This document shows, piece after piece, positions 57,721 to 64,000 of a DNA stretch of 64,000 nt. A program made the translations under genes and the position numbers. The stretch lies in assembly GCA_900469625.1 (NCBI GenBank), contig UBXV01000042.1:62001-126000 (forward strand). The letters run 5' to 3'. Positions within the stretch are counted from its first letter, which is position 1, and each line of letters opens with the position of its first letter. The DNA comes from Hyphomicrobiales bacterium. GTDB lineage: Bacteria; Pseudomonadota; Alphaproteobacteria; Rhizobiales; Rhizobiaceae. The notes below the pieces were generated by a model, which had not been told where the DNA came from, searched no databases, and saw nothing but the letters and a program-made list of their open reading frames with translations.

Positions 57721-58392
57721 TTAAGCGGCGATTACTTCGAGAGCCGAAGCGAAGATACCGCGACCGTCGGAGCCGCCATGGGCCGCCTCGATCAGGTTTT
57801 CCGGATGCGGCATCATGCCGAGTACGTTGCCCGACGTGTTCATCACGCCAGCGATATCGCCCATCGAGCCGTTCGGATTGGTGCCTTCGGCATAGCGGAA
57901 GACGACCTGGCCATTGCCCTCGATCGACTTCAGGGTCTCGGCGTCGGCGAAGTAGTTGCCATCGTGATGGGCCACGGGGCTGCGGATGATCTGACCCTTG
58001 GCGTAGGCGCGGGTGAAATCGGTGTCGGCGTTGACGACCTCGAGCTTGACCTCGCGGCAGACGAACTTCAGCGAGGCATTGCGCATCAGCGCGCCGGGCA
58101 GGAGGCCTGCCTCAACCAGGATCTGGAAGCCGTTGCAGACGCCGAGAACCTTGACGCCCTGTTCAGCCTTCGCCTTGATCGCCTGCATCACCGGCATGCG
58201 GGCAGCAATCGCGCCGCAACGCAGATAGTCGCCGTAGGAGAAGCCGCCGGGGATGACGATCAGGTCGACATCGGGCAGCTCCGTTTCCGTCTGCCAGACG
58301 GTCACGGGCGCCTTGCCGGAGATCTTGGTGAGGGCAGCGATCATGTCGCGATCGCGATTGAGGCCTGGAAGCTGGACGACGGCTGACTTCAT
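57721..58392 (-). CDS. purQ: Phosphoribosylformylglycinamidine synthase, glutaminase subunit PurQ
   Basis: The 223-residue class I glutamine amidotransferase supplies ammonia to PurL. The nucleophile Cys is in GVCNGFQIL (about residue 85); the N-terminal [23 protein letters not shown] and the C-terminal MMPHPENL (His/Glu of the triad) complete the site. I use ATG 58392 because the protein then starts [10 protein letters not shown] as in relatives; a longer frame adds a poorly supported 43 residues. Confidence 0.97.
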   Translation of the reverse strand: MKSAVVQLPGLNRDRDMIAALTKISGKAPVTVWQTETELPDVDLIVIPGGFSYGDYLRCGAIAARMPVMQAIKAKAEQGVKVLGVCNGFQILVEAGLLPGALMRNASLKFVCREVKLEVVNADTDFTRAYAKGQIIRSPVAHHDGNYFADAETLKSIEGNGQVVFRYAEGTNPNGSMGDIAGVMNTSGNVLGMMPHPENLIEAAHGGSDGRGIFASALEVIAA

Positions 58393-58588
58393 GGTGCGGT
58401 TCAAACCCTGCCTGCGCCTCTTGAAGCTCATGCAATTCGAGGCGGTTTCCGATGCGGCCGAAGCACGGTTGAGCGCGCTTGGAGCCGATATTGAATGCAC
58501 TGCGCATCCTGTAATTTTCAAACCATCGAGCCGCGGACGGGATATCCCTTCGATGTCCTGTCAGGCCATCCGCGGCGCTCTCCCGCCG

Positions 58589-58831
58589 TCAGGCAAAGGA
58601 GATGCTGTAGTTTTCGATCACCGTGTTGGCGAGCAGCTTTTCGCACATCGCCTTGAGGTCGGCTTCGGCCTTCGCCTGGTCGCCGGTCTCGATCTGCAGA
58701 TCGAACACCTTGCCCTGGCGGACCTGGCCGATGCCGTCGAAGCCGAGCGCGCCGAGCGCGCCTTCGATTGCCTTGCCCTGCGGATCGAGAACGCCATTCT
58801 TCAGCGTCACGGTTACACGTGCCTTGATCAC
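58589..58831 (-). CDS. purS: Phosphoribosylformylglycinamidine synthase subunit PurS
   Basis: This 80-residue protein bridges PurL and PurQ in the small-type FGAM synthase. Recognisable segments are VTVTLKNGVLDPQGKAI and DIGQVRQGK-type (here DGIGQVRQGKVFDLQI). It starts with GTG 58831 and lies 50 bp after purC on the same strand, with purQ about 200 bp further on. The order purC-purS-purQ is standard for alphaproteobacteria. Confidence 0.95.
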   Translation of the reverse strand: MIKARVTVTLKNGVLDPQGKAIEGALGALGFDGIGQVRQGKVFDLQIETGDQAKAEADLKAMCEKLLANTVIENYSISFA

Positions 58832-58854
58832 TTTAAACTTTCCCCGAACTAACT

Positions 58855-58895
58855 TTGACCAGAACTTACTTGACCAGAACTTACTTGACCAGAAC
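58855..58895. repeat. 15-bp tandem repeat at the purC stop codon
   Basis: The unit TTGACCAGAACTTAC (+ strand) occurs 2.7 times at 58855-58869, 58870-58884 and 58885-58895. Read on the purC strand, each unit encodes Val-Leu-Val-Lys-stop. The end of purC and its stop codon are therefore duplicated in tandem, just before purS. Confidence 0.9.
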
Positions 58896-59645
58896 CGGGC
58901 CTGTGCCGCGCACGGGCTCGTTCTCGTTCATGATGCCGAGACGGCGCGCGACTTCCTGGTAGGCCTCGACCAAGCCACCGAGATCGCGGCGGAAGCGATC
59001 CTTGTCGAGCTTTTCCTTGGTCTCGATGTCCCACAGACGGCAGCTGTCCGGCGAAATCTCGTCCGCCAGGATGATGCGCATCATGTCGCCTTCGAACAGG
59101 CGGCCGCACTCGATCTTGAAATCGACGAGCTGGATGCCGACGCCGAGGAACAGGCCGGTCAGGAAGTCGTTGATGCGGATGGCAAGCGCCATGACATCGT
59201 CAAGTTCCTGCGGGCTCGCCCAGCCGAACGCGGTGATGTGCTCTTCGGAGACCATCGGGTCGTCGAGCGCATCGGCCTTGTAGTAGAATTCGATGATCGA
59301 GCGGGGAAGGACGGTGCCTTCCTCGATGCCGAGACGCTTGGCCAGCGATCCGGCAGCAACATTGCGCACAACGATCTCGAGCGGGATGATCTCGACTTCC
59401 TTGATCAACTGCTCGCGCATGTTGAGACGACGAATGAAATGCGTCGGAATGCCGATACGGTTCAGATGCGTGAAGATATACTCGGAAATCCGGTTGTTCA
59501 GGACGCCCTTGCCGTCGATGACGTCATGCTTTTTCTTGTTGAAGGCGGTCGCGTCGTCCTTGAAAAACTGGATCAGCGTGCCCGGCTCGGGACCCTCATA
59601 GAGGATCTTTGCCTTGCCCTCGTAGATACGGCGGCGACGATTCAT
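58881..59645 (-). CDS. purC: SAICAR synthetase
   Basis: The 254-residue enzyme condenses CAIR with aspartate in purine synthesis. Motifs are [11 protein letters not shown] near the N-terminus, [18 protein letters not shown]-type (here [15 protein letters not shown]), and [10 protein letters not shown] and [14 protein letters not shown] further along. ATG 59645 gives the usual length. The stop codon lies in a 15-bp tandem repeat. It heads the purC-purS-purQ gene string. Confidence 0.97.
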   Translation of the reverse strand: MNRRRRIYEGKAKILYEGPEPGTLIQFFKDDATAFNKKKHDVIDGKGVLNNRISEYIFTHLNRIGIPTHFIRRLNMREQLIKEVEIIPLEIVVRNVAAGSLAKRLGIEEGTVLPRSIIEFYYKADALDDPMVSEEHITAFGWASPQELDDVMALAIRINDFLTGLFLGVGIQLVDFKIECGRLFEGDMMRIILADEISPDSCRLWDIETKEKLDKDRFRRDLGGLVEAYQEVARRLGIMNENEPVRGTGPVLVK

Positions 59646-59936
59646 GGATATTGTCTCTGTGGTTGTTGGCGCTCTTGGGCCGCGCTAATGGTGTCTTCTC
59701 ACGGGGTCCATAGCTGAAAAGAACGCATTTCACAATCGGCGTGTCTTCCCGTCCCCTGATTTACCCGAAGCGCGCATCCACCTTTCGGGCTCGCCCACGG
59801 CGGGGGCATATTCATGCGGGTTTGCTAAGGTATCACGAAAGTCGCAAAACAGGAAAACGCGCATTGCACTTTGACCACTGTTTTGATTTATGGCCATAAC
59901 TCTTTACGGCATGAAATTCTCACAGGAGATCGATTG

Positions 59937-60251
59937 ATGACTGGTATGCAGGATCGCGAAAAGGCCTTCGAAGCGAAGTTTGCGCTGGACGAGGAACTGA
60001 GATTCAAGTCGGAAGCACGCCGCAACAAGCTGCTCGGCCTCTGGGCTGCCGGCCTGCTCGGCAAGTCCGATGCGGAAGCCTATGCCAAGGAAGTCGTAGC
60101 CGCCGATTTCGAGGAAGCCGGCCACGAGGATGTCGTGCGCAAGATCAAGGCAGACTTCGACGCTGCCGGCGTGGCGCAGAGCGAAGAGCAGATCCGCGTT
60201 CGCATGCTCGAGCTGCTCGGCGAAGCGATCGACCAGATCCAGAACAAGTAA
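59937..60251 (+). CDS. F1-ATPase inhibitor, zeta subunit (DUF1476)
   Basis: This 104-residue protein matches DUF1476, the zeta subunit that blocks rotation of the alphaproteobacterial ATP synthase. Features are DREKAFEAKFALDEELRFKSEARRNKLLGLWAAGLLG, then ADFEEAGHEDVVRKIKADFDAAG. The N-terminal inhibitory part and the four-helix core are both present. ATG 59937 is set by ACAGGAGA; an earlier in-frame start at 59871 is less likely. The gene stands apart from the atp operon, as usual. Confidence 0.92.
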   Translation: MTGMQDREKAFEAKFALDEELRFKSEARRNKLLGLWAAGLLGKSDAEAYAKEVVAADFEEAGHEDVVRKIKADFDAAGVAQSEEQIRVRMLELLGEAIDQIQNK

Positions 60252-60278
60252 CACTGGGTCTTCAGATACCCGTGACAC

Positions 60279-60310
60279 AACCGCTCGGCTGAAAGGCCGG
60301 GCGGTTTTTT
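60279..60310 (+). terminator. Rho-independent terminator of the zeta-subunit gene
   Basis: The imperfect stem AACCGCTCGGC/GCCGGGCGGTT is followed by six T. The T-run also contains the stop codon of the convergent GGDEF/EAL gene (complement at 60309-60311). Confidence 0.85.
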
Positions 60311-62870
60311 ATTTCGCAGCCCGGATGTTCTGCTGCGTCTGCACCGTTTCATCGGGATGCGGCGACGGTTTCCACCCGCTCTTCAGGCGCACTTCGAGCT
60401 CGCGGCGGCTCATCGGCCTTGCCAGCGCATAGCCTTGAAGAATGTCGCAACCGAGATCGCGCAACATCCCGGCATGGGCCCAGGTTTCGACACCCTCCGC
60501 CACCACCTTGATGTTGAGCGAGCGGCCGATGTCGATGATGGCGCGGACGAGTTTTGCCTGCTTGGCGCTTTCGGTAATCGGACCGACCAGCGCGCGATCG
60601 ATCTTCAGTCGCGCGGGATTGAGGTTGAGAAGGCCGATGATCGATGCATGTCCCGTGCCAAAATCGTCGATCTCGATGTCAATGCCGAGCGCGTTGAGGG
60701 CGACGATCGTCTCGGCAATCTCGTCTTCGAGATCGTCGAGGAAGATCGATTCCAGCAGCTCGAAAGACATGACGCCGGACGGTATCTGCATGGCCCGAAG
60801 GTCCGAGATGAGGCTCGGATCGCGCAGCCGGCGCGACGAAATGTTGAATGAGATCTTCGGAACCATGAGGCCGGCACGCCGCCAGGCCTCGAAATCGGCA
60901 TAGGCCATCTCGACGATGCTCCTGTCGATCGCCGAGAGAACGTTGATCTCCTCGGCAACCTTCAGGAAATGGAATGGCGCAAGCACGCCGCGTTCGGGAT
61001 GAACCCACCGCACCAGGGTCTCGACACCGGTGAGCTCCAGCGATCGCGCGTCGAACTGCGGCTGGTAGTAGGGGACGAACTGTCCTTCCTCCAGCGCCTG
61101 ACGGATATCGTCGCCGGTGCGCTTGGCGCTGAGGATCTGGTTCTGGATCTGCTCGGAAAACACCTCGAAACGATCACGGCCGAGGCTCTTGGCCCGGTAG
61201 AGCGCGATGTCGGCATTCATCAGCAGCTGCTTCGGATCCGTTTCGCTTTCGCCGCGCCAGGCAATGCCGATGCTGGCGCCCAGCCGGCAGAGCTGCCCGT
61301 CGTGGGGGATGGGGCGGCGGAAGGCATGAACGATGCGCGAGGCAAGATCCTCAAGCTGATCCAGGCTCCGACCGCGCCGGCAGAGGATCACGAACTCGTC
61401 GCCGCCAATGCGGGCGATGAAATCGTCCTCGTCGGCATGCGATCGCAAAATTGCCGCCGCATGGGTGAGCATGGCGTCACCCGCCTGATGTCCGAGCGTG
61501 TCGTTGATCTGCTTGAAGCGATCGAGATCGAGATGGAGGATGGCGTTGAGCGTGGGGTCGTCCGCGAGGATCTGATCGAGGTAACGCCTGTTGGGCAGAT
61601 CGGTCAGGTAATCGTGCAACGCATTGTATTCGATGCGGATGCGCGCCTCTTCGAGCTCGAGATTGCGGGCCTCGGTTGCAGCCTTGGCCTTGCGCAGTTC
61701 TTCCTGCAGCGCAATGTCCTCGGTCACATCCCAGTTCGCGCCGATGAGTTTGCGGGTACCGTCGCGGTCGACGTAAAATGCGGTGTTGGCGCGAATGTGC
61801 CGGGTTTCACCGTCAGCAAGGACGATGCGGAACGCGTTGGTGAAGGGGGCACCGGCCGCGACGCCGCCATTGACCCGGGCGATGGCAGCCTGCCGGTCGT
61901 CCGGATGCAGCATGTCCTCCCAACTGCGACCGCTCGGAGCGCCGGCGTGCGGTTCAAGCCCGTAGATCCCGAGAATGCGCTCGTCCCAGAGCGTCTCGCC
62001 GGTTTCGAGGTTATGGTCGAAGACCCCGATTTTCGACACATCGAGGGCGAGCCGCAGACGGCGCGAGATTTCCTCGAGCTGCGCCTCGGCTTCTTTTCGC
62101 GCCGAGATGTCGCTGTCTGTCCCGATGATGCGCGTCGGCTTGCCGTCCGGCCCGTAGGCGACCGAAGCGCCACGGCTCTCGATCCAGATCCAGTGTCCGT
62201 CCGCATGGCGCTCGCGGTACTGGAAGGTGTTGTAGGTGGCCGCACCCGAATCCTGCCGTTCGATCGAAGCAATCACGTGCGCGCGGTCATCGGGATGCAC
62301 ATTCTCGATCCAGCGCTCGAGCGAGCCGTCAACCTGCGCATCTTCGGAAAGGCCGCGCAACCGCTTCCACGTGGCGGAATAGAAGAGATCGCCGGTTGAA
62401 AAATCGTGATCCCAGACGCCTTCGAGCGCACTTTCAAGCGCGTATTTCCAACGCGTCTCGTCGTTTCGCAGCCCCGCGATCTCCGAGATCAGATGATCGA
62501 TCGGCAGCATCAGCAACAAGGAGGGGTCAGTCTCGGCACGCGACGTGCACACCACGGCCACGGTGGCGGTTGCGCCATGCAAACGCAGGGTCTGCGCCGA
62601 GGCGACGGTTTGCGGGATACCCGATGCCGTCAGCAGATCATGATCGTCGGCGTGAACGAGATCGCGGAAAGACCGACCGACCAGCGCAGACGACGACAAT
62701 TGCAGTAGGCTGCACAGAAAAGCGTTAGCCGAAACGATGACACCCTGCATGTCGACGACGACCGCCGCTGCCGGCAGCTGGTCGAGCCCCGGGTCAGTCC
62801 AGATTTGCGGTGGCGCCGATGCTCGGCGCTTGCCCTTGATGGGATCTTTCGGTCCGGTCACGTATCCCAC
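60309..62870 (-). CDS. PAS-GGDEF-EAL cyclic di-GMP signalling protein
   Basis: This 853-residue protein has three PAS-type sensor segments (about residues 28-120, 140-265 and 270-395). A diguanylate cyclase domain with intact GGDEF (RIGGDEFVIL, about residue 490) and an EAL domain (about 595-830) follow. The EAL motif reads ETL (GVETLVRW, about 615), but ExLxR, DDFGTG and EGVET are kept, so phosphodiesterase activity is possible. No membrane helix is evident, so it is probably cytosolic. The start is GTG 62870 with a modest ribosome site. Confidence 0.93.
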   Translation of the reverse strand: MGYVTGPKDPIKGKRRASAPPQIWTDPGLDQLPAAAVVVDMQGVIVSANAFLCSLLQLSSSALVGRSFRDLVHADDHDLLTASGIPQTVASAQTLRLHGATATVAVVCTSRAETDPSLLLMLPIDHLISEIAGLRNDETRWKYALESALEGVWDHDFSTGDLFYSATWKRLRGLSEDAQVDGSLERWIENVHPDDRAHVIASIERQDSGAATYNTFQYRERHADGHWIWIESRGASVAYGPDGKPTRIIGTDSDISARKEAEAQLEEISRRLRLALDVSKIGVFDHNLETGETLWDERILGIYGLEPHAGAPSGRSWEDMLHPDDRQAAIARVNGGVAAGAPFTNAFRIVLADGETRHIRANTAFYVDRDGTRKLIGANWDVTEDIALQEELRKAKAATEARNLELEEARIRIEYNALHDYLTDLPNRRYLDQILADDPTLNAILHLDLDRFKQINDTLGHQAGDAMLTHAAAILRSHADEDDFIARIGGDEFVILCRRGRSLDQLEDLASRIVHAFRRPIPHDGQLCRLGASIGIAWRGESETDPKQLLMNADIALYRAKSLGRDRFEVFSEQIQNQILSAKRTGDDIRQALEEGQFVPYYQPQFDARSLELTGVETLVRWVHPERGVLAPFHFLKVAEEINVLSAIDRSIVEMAYADFEAWRRAGLMVPKISFNISSRRLRDPSLISDLRAMQIPSGVMSFELLESIFLDDLEDEIAETIVALNALGIDIEIDDFGTGHASIIGLLNLNPARLKIDRALVGPITESAKQAKLVRAIIDIGRSLNIKVVAEGVETWAHAGMLRDLGCDILQGYALARPMSRRELEVRLKSGWKPSPHPDETVQTQQNIRAAK

Positions 62871-62952
62871 GATCCAGCATGTGTTACCGCACGATCATGA
62901 TCGCGGACCATGAACTTCGGATTAATGCGGAACCGTGTATTTCGCAGTGCTG

Positions 62953-63507
62953 TCAGGGTTTGAGACGGCTGAGAAACTGCGCGAAGACCATCGTGCCTTC
63001 GGGCCAGGGGCCGTGTCCGGACTCCGTGTTGAGATGGCCCGATTCCCCGGCATCCACCAGCAGCGAGCCCCAGGACTTTGCGATCTCGTCTGCGTGTTCG
63101 TAGGATCCGAACGGGTCGTTGCGACTTGCGACCATCAGCGAGGGAAACGGCAGCGGATCGCGCGGGTAGGGGCCGAAGGTCATCAGGTGCTTCGGCCGGA
63201 TGCCGGCATTGGCCACATCCGGTGGTGCGACCAGGAAGGCGCCGGCGATCTTCTTTTCGATATGGGGCAGGGCATGGACCGCGGTGGCGACGCCAAGCGA
63301 ATGCGCGACGATCACCACCGGCTTTTCGGCGGCGTTGACCTCCTCGACCATTCGCGCCACCCAATCCTCGCGCACGGGCTTGGCCCATTCGGCCTGCTCG
63401 ACGCGGCGCGCGGTCGACATTTTGCGCTCCCAGCGGGACTGCCAGTGTTCAGGGCCGGAATTGGTGTAACCGGGAACGATCAGGATATGGGCGTCGGAAA
63501 GTTTCAT
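62953..63507 (-). CDS. RBBP9/YdeN-type alpha/beta hydrolase
   Basis: The 184-residue serine hydrolase has the nucleophile in VAHSLGVATA (about residue 70, GxSxG variant with Ala-His before Ser). The acid is probably in ASRNDPFG (about 128), with the catalytic His in SGHLNTESG (about 158). ILIVPGYTNSGPEHWQSRWE at the N-terminus is typical of the RBBP9/YdeN group of small esterases. ATG 63507 is used; a longer frame to 63705 is poorly supported. The substrate is unknown. Confidence 0.9.
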   Translation of the reverse strand: MKLSDAHILIVPGYTNSGPEHWQSRWERKMSTARRVEQAEWAKPVREDWVARMVEEVNAAEKPVVIVAHSLGVATAVHALPHIEKKIAGAFLVAPPDVANAGIRPKHLMTFGPYPRDPLPFPSLMVASRNDPFGSYEHADEIAKSWGSLLVDAGESGHLNTESGHGPWPEGTMVFAQFLSRLKP

Positions 63508-63668
63508 AGTGGCCGCGATGTGGCGTCGAAACGCGTCGAAGTCAAGGCGTAGGCGACAGCGGCCGCATTTTATGTATAATCGACACTGCAGGTCGCGGTC
63601 GATGCGGCTCGAGTTTTGCCGTTGTCGCTGGTCCGGGGCCGCTCTGTGGTGGTTGAGGAGTGTGAGCC

Positions 63669-64000
63669 ATGACAACATTCCATGTTCTGTCGGGAGCGGA
63701 CGCAAGTGTCGCCCATCCCGGAATACGAAAGATCGGCCTTTCCGACGTTACGGACGCGTTGCGACTGGGGTTCGAAGACTTTCGCGAGAAGCCGTCTCAC
63801 TATGTATTTCTCTGCCTGATCTATCCCATCGCCGGCGCCGTCCTGATGACCTGGAGCGCGGGTGCCAACATGCTGCCGCTGCTTTATCCGCTTGCATCAG
63901 GCTTCGCGCTCATCGGGCCGGTGGCGGCCATCGGCCTTTACGAGATTAGCCGGCGCCGCGAACTTGGCATGGATACGTCCTGGCCTCACGCTCTGCGCTT
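63669..64000 (+). CDS. DUF2189 family membrane protein, 5' part
   Basis: Only the first 110 codons are in the window. The visible part has a polar lead (about 30 residues) ending in IRKIGLSDVTDALRLGFEDFREKPSHYVF. Two membrane helices follow (about 45-62 and 70-92), then an ExSRRRELGMD loop. This is the pattern of DUF2189 proteins, integral membrane proteins of unknown role often near cytochrome oxidase genes. The start at ATG 63669 has GAGGAG about 10 bp upstream. Confidence 0.8.
   Translation, partial: MTTFHVLSGADASVAHPGIRKIGLSDVTDALRLGFEDFREKPSHYVFLCLIYPIAGAVLMTWSAGANMLPLLYPLASGFALIGPVAAIGLYEISRRRELGMDTSWPHALR

Overview
The window is a dense, high-GC stretch of chromosome from an alphaproteobacterium of the Rhizobiaceae, most likely Sinorhizobium/Ensifer. 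Supporting signs are the fbcFBC (bc1 complex) operon, a CckA hybrid kinase, a giant GPR/RgsE-type growth-pole protein, a short one-cysteine DksA, an F1-ATPase zeta subunit (DUF1476), purS as a separate gene, and a recA gene preceded by the alphaproteobacterial SOS box GAAC-N7-GTAC. Nearly all genes are core housekeeping genes. I see no phage, insertion sequence, CRISPR array, rRNA or tRNA.

Layout. 1-2141: two tandem ABC exporter half-transporters, the first cut by the window edge. 2142-5340: fbcF-fbcB-fbcC behind an FNR/FixK-type palindrome. 5341-6591: about 1.25 kb with no convincing gene. 6592-14698: a 6.6-kb minus-strand gene for a membrane-anchored coiled-coil polar protein, then an HPt protein and a [2Fe-2S] ferredoxin. 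14744-14886: a candidate minus-strand small RNA with three anti-Shine-Dalgarno stretches, a Rho-independent terminator and a sigma-54-like promoter. 15149-18254: a DUF922 protein, folP-folB-folK and a secreted protein. 18504-20152: a cytochrome b and molybdopterin-oxidoreductase pair. 20160-23391: ycjF-ycjX and sixA. 23743-28195: dksA, a FliO-like protein and cckA.

28278-30186: pseudouridine catabolism (psuK-psuG). 30352-36746: recA, alaS, an AraC/GyrI regulator and icd. 37020-42456: a FUSC transporter, trmJ-murI and a HerA-like ATPase. 42488-43474: a divergent cupin/marR pair sharing two palindromic operators. 43702-47230: rpsD, glsA, ttcA and an IMPase-family gene. 47302-49887: two tandem Bcr/CflA-type MFS pumps. 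50280-53493: purL-bolA-(small basic protein)-grxD. 53957-57665: an accessory-looking group comprising an unknown protein, a PagL-like enzyme, a MocR regulator with a divergent DUF1127 gene, and a lipoprotein. 57721-59645: purC-purS-purQ. 59937-64000: the ATPase zeta subunit, a PAS-GGDEF-EAL protein, an RBBP9-type hydrolase and the start of a DUF2189 membrane protein.

Themes are respiration and its assembly (bc1 complex, ferredoxin, BolA/Grx, ATPase inhibitor), purine and folate synthesis, polar growth and cell-cycle control (GPR, CckA, HPt), and the stringent/SOS responses. The most interesting signals are the small-RNA locus, the 29-residue repeat architecture of the giant polar protein, the paired operators at the cupin/marR locus, and the empty 1.25-kb interval.
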